Shown piece by piece: positions 20,197 to 30,260 of a DNA stretch of 64,000 nt (position 1 is its first letter; each line of letters starts with the position of its first letter). Source of the stretch: Puccinia triticina (Eukaryota; Basidiomycota; Pucciniomycetes; Pucciniales; Pucciniaceae); the NCBI RefSeq assembly GCF_026914185.1, contig NC_070567.1, forward strand, positions 4,118,001-4,182,000. Direction: 5' to 3'. A model generated the notes under the pieces. The model was given only the letters and a program-made list of their open reading frames with translations, was not told the origin of the DNA and searched no databases. The position numbers and the translations under genes are program-made.

Positions 20197-20707
20197 AATA
20201 CATCCACTTGTGAAGCCCACGTTGCCATACACAGCTGGGAGGAGCACCTCCCGGTCGCCTACCAGCCGGCGAGGCTGCGGCGAGCAACTGCTCCGCCCGG
20301 GATCCAGCCGGCAGGCTGCACAGGCTTGCTGGCCGGGAGATGAGTAAGTCAGTATGCCTCGCGGTCGAGGCCAGTCGCGAAGCCCGGGAGGACTGCCTGT
20401 CGGTCGAACAAGCGCGTCATGCCTTCCGGCCGACGAGCCTCTCGATTCCCAGTCGAGACAGCTCGCGGCGAGCGGGAGGCCTTCCTCGCAGACTGCATGC
20501 TAGAGGCGGACTGTGCCCGGGGAGGGAGGCAGCTGTGGAGTGAGATGTGTGTGATGGTGATGATAATGTGTCTCCGGCGGGGCTATTCAGGTGCCCGCCT
20601 GGCCAGCCTGGGGTGTCCAAGCGTGGGAGAGCCCGCGTGCCCAGCCCGCCCAGCCAGCCCAGCGCCAGCGACCACGAACCACTCACGAACCATCTCGGAT
20701 CCTGGCG
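20197..20707. other. GC-rich intergenic stretch
   Basis: It contains several GCCGGCGAGGCTGC / GCCGGCAGGCTGC near-repeats at 20260-20330 and no supported gene. It includes the 3' flank of the second secreted-protein gene and the 5' flank of the glycosyltransferase-like gene. Confidence 0.5.
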
Positions 20708-21984
20708 ATGATTTCCAAGCCATCGGACAGGTAAGCTGCACTCTATCCCGCCGAAGAAAGCCCGGCAACCACTGACCGCACACATCCAGTTCCTCGGCCA
20801 GCACTCCGTGGTTGGTCGGCGCGCTCTTCATCAGTCTGACCCTGTTCCTCACCCAGGCCCTGCCCAACATCGCCTCGACCGGCGCGGCCTTCCGACACAC
20901 CTTCGCTGCAGGCTGGCCGCGGCCCGCCCAACAGGCGTTCACGAACAGCAACCACAAAGCCGCGGGGGAGGGCGCCGGGCTGGCGGCGACGGCGGCGGTC
21001 GACCTGCAGGCCGGGCTGCCCGGCTTCAGCTCCGTCCGGGTCGTCTCGCTCAAGTCCCGCGCCGACCGCCGCACACACATGCACACCCTCGCCGCCTTCC
21101 TCCGCCTCCCCAACCTGCGCTTCACCGACGCCGTCCTCTACTCCGACCCGCGCGTCCTCGACATCGTCCGCCGCGTCGGCAACAACACCAAGGCGGACAA
21201 GGGGATCGCCGAGGTCGGCCATGTGGCCTGCCGGATGTCCCATCGACTGGCCATCGAGGCTGCCGACGCCGCCGACGACCAAACCACCCTCATCCTCGAA
21301 GGTACCCCGCTGTCCCCCCCCTCCCCTCTCACTCTGACCCCTACTCATCCTTCCTGTCTTTTTTTGCTTGCTCAGACGACGTCGATATCGAGGCTGCCTT
21401 CAAGTATCTCGCCGGCACTGTGCTCAGGGACGTCCCCAAAGACTGGGACATCATCTTCTTCGGCCACACCGACTTCAGCGACGAGGCGCGCAACGGGCGG
21501 GACCCTTCGACGAGCAATTTCTTCATCTACAAGTCCGTCGAGCCGCAAGGTGTGTGTTATCCGAAACAGAGAGAGAATCCAAGCCCCATCAACTGAGACA
21601 CGTGTGTTGACGGCTGCAGGAGGCCATGGATATGCGTTATCGAGGAAGGGGCGCAAGCTGGTCCTCGATCTGCTGGACAACAAGCGGCCGGAGGTGTACG
21701 AGACGGACGCGGGCCAGCCGGTCGACGAGATCTTCATGTATCTGGCCCGGCTCCACCGCGCCCAGCTCTACTCAGTCATCCCCGACATGATCGTCCAGCT
21801 GCCGCTCTTCAAGTCCGACATCTTCGGCACCCCCGCCGGCTTCGACGACGGCATGCACGCCAAGAAGCTGCTCGACTCCAGCTTGCGTCGCATCGCTGCC
21901 GCCAGCCCTCCTCCCCCCTCCCTCACGCCCATCGGCCAGCCTGCGCCCCGAACAGTTGCCCGGCGCTCGCTTCATGCTTCCTAA
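20708..21984 (+). CDS. family-25 glycosyltransferase-like protein, four exons
   Basis: Exons 20708-20730, 20790-21301, 21376-21549 and 21620-21984 join in phase to 357 aa, with GT-AG introns of 59, 74 and 70 nt. The short first exon supplies the start MISKPSD. A hydrophobic anchor at about residues 14-30 (WLVGALFISLTLFL) predicts a type II Golgi/ER membrane protein. The catalytic-domain start VRVVSLKSRADRRTHM, the block ACRMSHRLAIEAA and the TTLILEDDV motif, with the acidic pair thought to bind metal-nucleotide sugar, are typical of GT25 (LPS-type galactosyltransferase) proteins. The YALSRKGRKLVLDLL block also fits. The EDD codons are split by intron 2. The donor sugar and acceptor cannot be told. 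Confidence 0.85.
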
Positions 21985-22777
21985 AACACCTCTCTCTCCC
22001 TCTCTGTTGTATTATCACACCAACTTGCTCTACATATACACATTCTCCAATCCTCTTCGCACTTGCTTGTACAAACCTCTCCCACACGATGCATCTTATT
22101 TATTTTGGGTTTCCCTCACTCTGTCTTCACACGCACATTTCGTTTACTCTGATCTATTTCGCTATTGAATACAGCTTCCGAGCACTTTTTCATTCCAACG
22201 GCTTTTGCGGGTTGAGGGGAAATAGAGCCATCCATAACCGCGAAACAAAAGGATTGCTTATGAGTGTTAACTCATTGACTTGGCTCATGTTGGGCCTCAA
22301 CCCTTGAAAAATCTGCTTGCGACCGGATACACTTCAGTCAATTTAGCTCAAGAAGCCAATTATCACGGCCATTTTGCGCTCCCCATTTGATTGCCCAGAA
22401 GCCGGATTTCCCTGCGAAAATCTAGACTTTTTGGGTCTACCAACATTTGCGGGGGTCCCAGGTTGCACAGGAAGTCCTCCAGTGTCTCCGCAAGCAAATT
22501 TGGGCAAGACACGGCTTAGCTGGTTGTCAGCTCGACCTCCTCCTGTTCCAACAATCGATGTCCTTGAGCATGCGAGAGCCACGACAACAAGCGGTTGAGT
22601 AGATCCATTCGAGCATCAATGTGCTGTCGTCCCGGGACTCCCAAAATCAGTGTGTCAGGCCTAGGCATGGTTGGTTTGCTCACTGGTTCCAAGTAGGGCC
22701 GCCCCAGCCATCAGACTTCGTTGGAGCCGCCGGACTTTTGGGAAGGAGCAACTAGGAGAAGAGGCAGGGGATTATCC
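21985..22777. other. noncoding stretch with a decayed MITE relic
   Basis: About 22343-22690 holds words related to the element at 34466-35090 (CCAACAATCGATGTCCTTGAGCAT, GTGTGTCAGGCCTAGG) and to the inverted repeat at 10897 (GATTTCCCTGCGAAAAT, GGAAGTCCTCCA). It is probably a relic of one or two MITE families. No gene seen. Confidence 0.45.
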
Positions 22778-23264
22778 TGCCGGAAGTACTCCATATACTT
22801 CAGATGCTTGGTCCCTGTGCGTACCGATGAGGACGAAGTTCGGCGAGCAGAGAACAAGGTAGAAACTATGCAAGAAACGCCAAGGCAGGCGAAATGGCAA
22901 GAGCACTCTTCAATCCTTAACCCCCGTGACCTGAAACGATTGAACAAGCTCGCCCCACCCAGCCGCCCGGCTATGACTTCCAGACCGCCTCTCAGGCTCT
23001 GGTCTCAGGTTGTGGTATCAGGGGCACGATGATCCGCCGCCCTTGCACGTCTTCTTACTCTTTCAAAGAATGATCAAGTTGTCTAGAGACTGCAGGAGCG
23101 GGCCCCGGGAAAGGGGGGGGGCGAGAAGAAGCAAAAATGCCCTCCCCTCGAACCCTGTTCGACCCGCTTGCGGAACAAGGAAGGCGGTTTTCGGGCGCGT
23201 CGAACTTGAAGCCACTACAGAGTGGACTGGAGGAGGCCCACAAAGAAGAGCGCCGGCAGCGTGG

Positions 23265-23692
23265 TGTAGTCGGGCAGGCTACAAGGCTATGGAAATGGGC
23301 CTGCGGCGGAGCAAAGCTACACGCGGCTAAATGACGAGGAAAAAAGACGTCTGGATTTCCAACAACAAAGGATGGATGGTGATAAAACAGACATACAAGA
23401 GAGGCCCTTTTATAAGGGCCGACAATAGAAAAGAAAACCAAACAACAAGAAGAAACCGGTGAATAGTAATTCAACGGTACAGACAATATGGGCGTGTACA
23501 GGTCACGCCTGGTCTGAGAAAGGAAGGAAGAAACGGAAACCCAACAACCCCTTGCGTGCAGTACGCAGGGGCTTCGGCACCTCTAACTCCTGGCTCGTGC
23601 GGAGCCGGAGCCGGAGCCGGAAAAACCTAACACGCGTACAGCGCGCCCCTAGTATGGGCGCCTGTCGCGTAGCCAATTGTAGCACGGCTACA
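23265..23692 (+). mobile_element. solo LTR inserted in the left arm
   Basis: A 428-bp TGTAG...CTACA sequence flanked by GTGG at 23261-23264 and 23693-23696. The right arm (near 35985) has the uninterrupted site CAACGTGGGACCC, which proves the insertion. It contains TTTTATAAGGGCC at about 23408-23420, a TATA-like core promoter. There is no internal coding region, so this is an LTR left by recombination. The family cannot be named. Confidence 0.75.
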
Positions 23693-23696
23693 GTGG

Positions 23697-23976
23697 GACC
23701 CTATCGTGACCGCCGGCCCTACTCAAGATAATGCCCAGTGGTGTAGGGATTGAGTTTGCGACCTCAGACGCGTCGTATCATCACGCTGGCTCACGATCAG
23801 AACCTCCTTTTGACAAAAAAGGGATTTCTTAGCCGGCAAATTCACAATCGGCGGAGCCTCATCCTCTCTTACTCAGCCAACCAAATCAGATTATGAATTT
23901 CACGGACTTTGTTCACCGCATGCTATCATGGAACCGTTATTGTTTAAGAGAACTTAATAGATTGGGGATGGCGTGA
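23697..23976 (+). pseudogene. decayed inward-facing ORF of the left arm
   Basis: It corresponds to the intact 98-codon frame at 35699-35995 on the right arm. Shared segments are DPI-TAGPTQDNAQ, ASDASYHHA / TSDASYHHA, FD-KGI and PNQI-NFT-F-HRMLSW. Here a small deletion after GATAATGCCCAG shifts the frame and a TAG interrupts it after FDKKGIS. Function unknown; both copies read from the arm's outer side toward the transposon core. Confidence 0.6.
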
Positions 23977-24113
23977 TGATGTACTAAAAAAATAAAAAAA
24001 ATGGTAGGTGCAGCAAGTGATCGGGCGAGGATCCAGAAGACATGGAGGCACAGGTAATCCTTGAGAAAGGCTGGGTGGGAGGTCGCGAATCGGAGTCGTT
24101 CCATTCTCGCGCT

Positions 24114-24260
24114 TCAATGCCCTGAGCTGCCAAAGCTGCCTTGCCCGACACACCTGACGTCACTGGGACAACTTGGTGTGCCGGCTGGCCCGGATTGAAC
24201 GCCCGCGAGGGTGGCCAAGAGGAGAACCACGAGGGAACTGATTTCGTGGAAGTGCTTCAT
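24114..24260 (-). CDS. 48-aa secreted peptide, left-arm copy
   Basis: The signal peptide covers residues 1-23 (MKHFHEISSLVVLLLATLAG, then VQS). The mature peptide is 25 aa with two cysteines (31 and 37) and ends GH. The right-arm copy at 35403-35549 has exactly the same length, the same signal peptide framework and ends GH. Both are preceded by a TATA-like CATAAATA about 190-235 bp upstream and by a likely 5' UTR intron (GTAAGCCC ... CATGTCCATAG). The mature parts differ strongly while the secretion signal is preserved. It could be a real host-type secreted peptide gene captured in the arms, or the 5' end of a longer broken gene. Confidence 0.55.
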   Translation of the reverse strand: MKHFHEISSLVVLLLATLAGVQSGPAGTPSCPSDVRCVGQGSFGSSGH

Positions 24261-24926
24261 CCTGACAGTATTAGGTTTCTATGGACATGGGCGCAAAGAA
24301 CGGTTAGTCGGAGCTTGCAGTCAAGAGCAAGGACCAAGAGGAAGAAGGGGCTTACGGGATCAAAAAGATTGAATTGTAGAAAGAGTGTTGGTGATTGGTT
24401 GCTGAATAGTTGCGGATGACTCCGAACAATCACGAACCACCCGGTATTTATGCCCCAGCGATGCGCCACGGCCCACGCACCAAGTATGTACATACTTGGT
24501 CCCATGAGCTCCGCTCACCACGCACCTCAGTGTTTCTCACCCCATGCGATACCCAACTGACTATCCAGTAGCCCCTGTACAAGCCGTGTGAAGCCTTCTG
24601 GATAGTCATTTGGCGCGCCTCCCAAATCCTCCCTACATTTCCCTCTCCCTCCGACATTTACATGTGAAAATTTACAACTCCATCGCTTCCACAGCCAGAC
24701 CAAACATTTTGTATATGTAAAATCCATACTATTGCTGTGCATGCTCGCAGCACCCACAGCCTTCCTCTTTGCCTTACATCATCAATGAAATATAAAGGCC
24801 ACCCTTTTGACTCAGCACGGTCACAATGGTCAGCTGGCTCCAAGTTCAACCGGCACCCATTGGTTTTGTCCTTCATCCACTTGTTACTTGACCTTTATTG
24901 GCACAGAACCCATCCACTCATCAATC

Positions 24927-27249
24927 ATGGATGGCTCATATTTACCTCCTCGTCTGGATTTTGTCGCCCAACAGGGCTTCAATTATCCAAATCCTGAATG
25001 CAATCGTCCGAACAATCCTCCTCCTCTGTCATCTTTACACCCATCACAAAGCGGTCCCTACTTTTCATCGTCTCATCCCCATCCTCCTCAACCATCTTTA
25101 CAACCATTACAACGTGGTCTCCACTTTTCTTCGCCTCATCCGCATCACTTGCATCGTCATCCAATTTCTGTACCTCATCAAGGATTGCCTTTTAATTCTC
25201 AACACAGACATCCAAATATTCATCCCACTTCTTTGCCTCTCATTCCAAACGTGAATCGCCATTCTCACCAATCTGCTGCCCCAACCCACCACTCAGTCAA
25301 TAAATCTATCCCCCTTACAAGCTTTTCTCCAACTCAACAGAGCCCATATTATGGCTCCACTCCCCAGAACCATATCCAAGCCAACAACTCCGATCACCAC
25401 ACTCCCTCAATTCACACAAATCCATCTCCCCGATGTACTCCATTTCTTTCACCCAGTGTGGTCAACCTACCGCACCTTCCTCAACTCCCATCTCGGGCAT
25501 TGGCACCAATATCTCAAGTTGCTCAATCGTCCAGTCAGCTTGACGCACCTGCTACCTGTAAATCACAAAATGCATCTACAGGGCCCCTTATTTTGCAAGC
25601 TGCTCCACTTACCCAACCGGCAAATGCTCCCTCCAAACAACCTTCGACTCGGTTCCCTATCCAATCTGTAAATGCACCACCCTTGATTGATCTTCATAAT
25701 CGTAGCAACAAGAAACGTAGACAAATGGTAGTAGATAGTCCTGAACCAGAACCACAGTCTGCTCATGACTTGATGAATCAGACTGAGGCTGAGCTTGCTG
25801 CAGATGCAGCCAAGTATTCCAAACGATCAATGTCAGATGCCGACCGGACGTTTTTCACCCAGTTCTTCATCAAGCAGCGCAAGGAGCTTTGCGTTCAAGC
25901 CATTGAGCGTGGTGTATCAATGCCCATGGTCGATAGATATCTGTACGTTGTTTTCATTGCTCTATGTATGTACCACTTGGTACTGATTTTACGCTTTCCA
26001 ATCTTTATGATCTTCGAACAGAGGCAGGCGTATGGCTATCAAGAAGCCAAACCGTTGGAACCGATTCATGAAAACTACAGGGGCTAGAGCCGTGTTCCGG
26101 GGACGTAAGTAGCTTCTCTTCCACAGCTTGCCATTCATCCATGAATGAATGAATCATTACCTACTTTACAGGTCGAAAAGGCGTCAAGCACCGACCGGCT
26201 ATGGGTGGTGTTTCTGATCTATATTGGGAGCTGTCGCCTGAAGAGAGGGCTTCGTTTGCAGATCCACCACCCCCTGAAACTTTGATTCCGGCTGATGATC
26301 CGAACAAACATCATACTGCTGAGGAAGAGTCAATTGCTGCCGAGGCTGAACGGGGTCAACGTCAGACAATATCATTCAAACGAGCCTCGGATCATGTACA
26401 AAATTTTATGGAAAGCTGGGTCCAACAAGTGAGTCGCACACTTCGGGTTTTACAATTGGAGTGGTTGATTTGTTGATATTTTTATCACAGGCTGTTCACG
26501 TTGCCAAGAGCTGCAACTGTGAAATGGTTTTTTTTGCCGTCTCCAGGCACCTTGGGCCACACCTTTCAGTTTACTCAGACTACTCACAGTGCGACCGCCT
26601 TTACTGCTGCTGCTCGCAACATTGATGGTGAACGACACTACCCTGCTCGTATGCAAGCCTACCTTACTGGCTATGGGGTTGCTGAGATTACAGCTTATGC
26701 AAATACCAGGCGTTGTAAGTGGAGCTAAACGTTTCAAATCATCCTTTACTGGCTGACTTATCTTGGTCCTTTCACCAGGCCGGATGAAGGACCGACCGGT
26801 ATCGGCAAAGGCTCGCATGTCTCAACTAGTTGGTAAGTTTCATATCTCTTTTCCAACAGAGACACAACAACTCTTGACGATTGCAATCCTCAGCTGAGAA
26901 AACCAATGGTGCCATGACGACGTGGCCATGGACTAAAACAGACTTCAAGCTGGCGAAAATCAAGTACCGGCTTGTCCTGCTTCCTGGGGCAAAGATTCAG
27001 GCTTCATGGATCAAAAGTCCTAGCCGAAACCTCCATACGGCACCCAAAACCATACTACATACTGACTTGGATGATAAGCTCATTGACGTTGTTTACGACC
27101 CGACTATACCCGATGGAATCAGCTCCGACTATGTGCTAACCCCTGAGTTTCTCAAAGCCCCACTACCCAGTAGCAGTTGTTCTAGATCCTCTCCCTCCAG
27201 TTCTACACCTTCCCTTCATAGTGATGACGATATGAGTTCTGATGAATAG
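24927..27249 (+). pseudogene. unknown protein of the KDZ/Tet cassette, six exons, one frameshift
   Basis: Exons 24927-25942, 26022-26104, 26172-26428, 26491-26714, 26779-26832 and 26894-27249 fit GT-AG consensus and phase except inside exon 4. There the reading moves from EMVFFAVSRHLG to HTFQFTQTTHSATAFT near 26545-26560, so the total is one base too long (663 codons plus one base). The N-terminal 270 residues are Pro/His/Ser/Gln-rich and disordered. They are followed by a basic patch (NKKRRQM) and a conserved segment (MSDADRTFFTQFFIKQRKEL). The middle part has RWNRFMKTTGARAVFRG and RHYPARMQAYLTG; the tail is acidic. I do not recognise a domain. Position in the cassette suggests a transposition or regulatory accessory role. 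Confidence 0.65.
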
Positions 27250-27659
27250 CTCAACCCAGTGTGACCTGCCTTTGTTCATTGAGCTGTGTTTTTCTGTTCT
27301 CCCCTCTTCACTTGTTTATGGTCTTATGTCTGCTAAAATTAAGTTGTCTGCTTGATTCAAAATCAATGTGTCGAGTATATTTTTTTCTTTACCTTATTTC
27401 ATGTGTCCAATTTCTCAAACTCGCGAAGAGGATGTTGGGACCCATCCGGCAAGAAGGCCTTGCAAGGCTAAGCACTGCTCACGCGGAAAACTTTGGCGAG
27501 CGAGAACTCGCGAAGAGGATTTTGCGACTCGTCTAGCAAGAAGGAGGCCTTGCAAGGCTATTCACTTTGAGGCAAGCTTGCTTCCTCTCTATGGGCCGAA
27601 GCTCAAGCATGAACAATCGCTCCCTCTCTTTGAGAGAATTCTGATGGCCACATGATTCG

Positions 27660-28400
27660 AATCCTCTCCTTGGGATGATACTGTATCACCCAAGGAGAGG
27701 ATTCTATTCTAGTTTGTTCCTCCCTTTCTTTGAGAGGATGCGGAAGCGAAACTTGAACAACGCGATATTCGCTTCCTCTCCTTGGGATGATACTGTATCA
27801 CCCAAGGAGAGGATTCTAGTTTGTTCCTCCCTTTCTTTGAGAGGATGCGGAAGCGAAACTTGAACAACGCGATATTCGCTTCCTCTCCTTGGGATGATAC
27901 TGTATCACCCAAGGAGAGGATTCTAGTTCGTTCCTCCCTTTCTTTGAGAGGATCTGGAAGCGAAACTTGAACAACGCGATATTCGCTTCCTCTCCTTGGG
28001 ATGATACTGTATCACCCAAGGAGAGGATTCTAGTTCGTTCCTCCCTTTCTTTGAGAGGACGCGGAAGCGAAACCTGAACAACAAGATATTCGCTTCCTCT
28101 CCTTAGGATGATACTGCATCACCCAAGGAGAGGATTCTAGTTCGTTCCTCCCTCTCCCTTTTTTTGAGGGGATGCAGAAGCGAGTTGCTTCCGGGCTGAA
28201 ACTTGAACAACACGATATTCGCTTCCTCTCCTTGGGATGATACTGTATCACCCAAGAAGAGGATTCTAGTTCGTTCCTCCCTTTCTGTGAGAGGATGCGG
28301 AAGCGAGTTGCTTCCGGGCTGAAACTTGAATAATATGCCATTCGCTTCCTCTCCTTGGGATGATAGCATATCACCCAAGGAGAGTATACTAGTTCCTTCC
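27660..28400. repeat. tandem array of about 107-bp units, each with two hairpins
   Basis: Seven units start with a near-perfect 38-40-bp palindrome (CCTCTCCTTGGGATGATAC facing GTATCACCCAAGGAGAGG) at about 27661, 27774, 27881, 27988, 28095, 28226 and 28347. The spacer in each unit holds a second inverted pair, GGAAGCGAA ... TTCGCTTCC. Period is 107 bp in the middle units and longer in the last two, which gained GAGTTGCTTCCGGGCT. The array lies between the end of the unknown gene and the Tet-like gene start at 28725. Confidence 0.88.
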
Positions 28401-28724
28401 CCCCCTTTGGGAAGAAGCTCAAACAAGGAGACCCTCTCTTTGAGGCGAAGTTGCTTGGACCAGTGGTCAATTCTCCCCTTTGGGCATTAATTCTACGAGT
28501 AGCTTCCTCCCTGTTCCCCTTGGACTCAGTTGTTTCAGCCCCAGGGGATGAAACAGGTCGGATCTTCACCTGCTACTGCCGTATAAGTAGTTGCAAAATA
28601 TTCTATAAGGGAAGAGGGTTTGCAATGCTGGCTCCGACTGTCTCTCCCAATCGTTCCATCACTGAATCTAGTTCTTCATCTTGCCATTTTACATCGATCA
28701 CTTAGTTTTATCTTATCCGTTGCT

Positions 28725-30000
28725 ATGAATGAAGGACTTCTTGCTTACCCAACTGGGGGCCAGTTTGGTGTCCAGGCAAGTAAGCAAGAGTCATTCAGCT
28801 CATCAGCTGCCTCGGAAACTTCTTCGCAAAGAGATGATAACATTTCCAACTCAGACAATGAAACCGAAATAGATGAATTAGATGATGAAGACTTCACAGA
28901 AATTTCCCTAGATTTTTCTAAAATACTTTCAGAGCGAGCGAAAAAAACCATTTCCCAAACCTCTTACTTAACTCAGTTTTACTACTCCACTGTCAGCCCT
29001 TTCTTGTTACGCATGTCTAAGAAGCCGAAAAAAATCCCCTTTTCCATAGAACTACAAACCTTTGCTTGATCTAAAAATTTAATTGTTACTGCTGGATCTA
29101 GCAAAAAGGTTATATTCCTTGTTCAGTTCCATCCACTCCAAAAGCCGGATTCCGTTTGTACTCGTCTTTCCGAATTAATTGAGGACCTTTACATCATGGC
29201 TAGTCATCGGTCCAACTTGAGGAACTCAAAAAAAATCAGTGGTCGTATGTCTGGCATCGGTTTCAGAGGTGGGTATGAGAAAGGGAAAACTGCTGGTAAG
29301 AAGCTTTCCTAGTCCGTTTTGTTTGAAGAGAAGCCTCTGACAATTTCACTCAGGTACATATGCTGTTAGGAAAAACCTGAAACCATCACAGCTCCGACTG
29401 GAAGCTCGCCTTAGACAAAAGTTACGAAGTCACAATGAATTCATCAGTCATTGGTTCCGTCATTTCTCCAAAGCTGCTCATGCCCAAAATACCGAAGCGC
29501 TCAAGGAATTTGGAATCCCAAGCTGGTCTGATGCTGCTTGGGAAAGTTATCAGAAGGATCCGACTCCCTTATGCTCAAATGTCATCGTGACGTCAAACGA
29601 CTTCTCCAATAAGGTACACTGTGATAAAGATAAAAATGTTTTCACATACGGCATATTTAGCTACATTGACCGATCAACTGGAAGTCCTATTTTACCACCT
29701 GCCAACATCCGTGACCATGCGCTTCGATTCCCTGAATTTGACTGCAACATCAACTTTGGAACAACTCCAGGTATCATTGAAGTTTTATGGAAAAGCAATG
29801 AACTCGCTCATCACACTATTGGCCCTCCGGAAGGGCTCAAATCGACCAAGAAAACCACTCACTTTGGTTGTTCCTTCCAGATTTCTCATCGACTTGTCGC
29901 AAGGGCCATGAAGCTCAAGAATTTATCACCTGAAGCCAAAAGGAAGAAAACCATGGATCAAGATGAAAGATCTCAAAATAAGCACCCCAGGAGTAGTTAG
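28725..30000 (+). pseudogene. Tet-like 2OG-Fe(II) oxygenase with one in-frame TGA
   Basis: Exons 28725-29295 and 29354-30000 (58-nt intron) join to 406 codons. The N-terminal 100 residues are Ser/acidic and disordered. TGA at 29067-29069 (codon 115) interrupts an otherwise open frame and would be Arg if derived from CGA. The C-terminal domain shows the iron-binding HxD (KVHCDKDKN, about residue 310), a distal His in NELAHHTIG, and a THFGCSFQIS block where an Arg for 2-oxoglutarate could be expected but His is present; this may be normal for the subfamily. TET/JBP enzymes oxidise methylated cytosine or thymine in DNA; substrate here is unknown. It is convergent with the KDZ gene, 260 bp apart. 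Confidence 0.72.
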
Positions 30001-30260
30001 ATTTTCCCCAGTTCTTTTCTCTTATCCTTGTCATTCAATTAATAAGAAGCTATTGTTTTTGTATGTTCCAGTTTTCAAAATGTTGCTATGTCTTAATTCT
30101 TGCTTCGTTTACTAATTTGATTTTTGGAAATGAGTAAACAATAGAATCTCTAAGTAAAACTGGGCAATGATTTATCTCACTAAAAAAATGGAAAAAAACA
30201 TCTATGGCAGTTTTGAAAATACTACAGAAAATGGAGAAAATAAACCTATTTACATCATAT

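Larger units (their letters stand above)
22778..24711. repeat. left inverted arm of the KDZ/Tet composite
   Basis: It aligns to the reverse complement of 34296-36485. Shared landmarks are YSI-FRC-V-VRT codons at 22790-22830, AAAATGCCCTCCCCTC (23132), GGCCCACAAA-AAGAG (23233), GCGACCTCAGACGCGTC (23758), CATGCTATCATGG (23919), the peptide gene at 24114-24260, and ACAACTCCATCGCTTCC (24674). A 428-bp LTR insertion interrupts it. Confidence 0.8.

Noticed and set aside
20417..21348. Long minus-strand frames across the glycosyltransferase gene
   Set aside because: They are shadows of GC-rich coding sequence; the plus-strand spliced model has conserved motifs.
27661..28400. Regular repeats considered as a CRISPR array
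   Set aside because: Units are contiguous 107-bp tandem repeats with no unique spacers, in a eukaryotic transposon.
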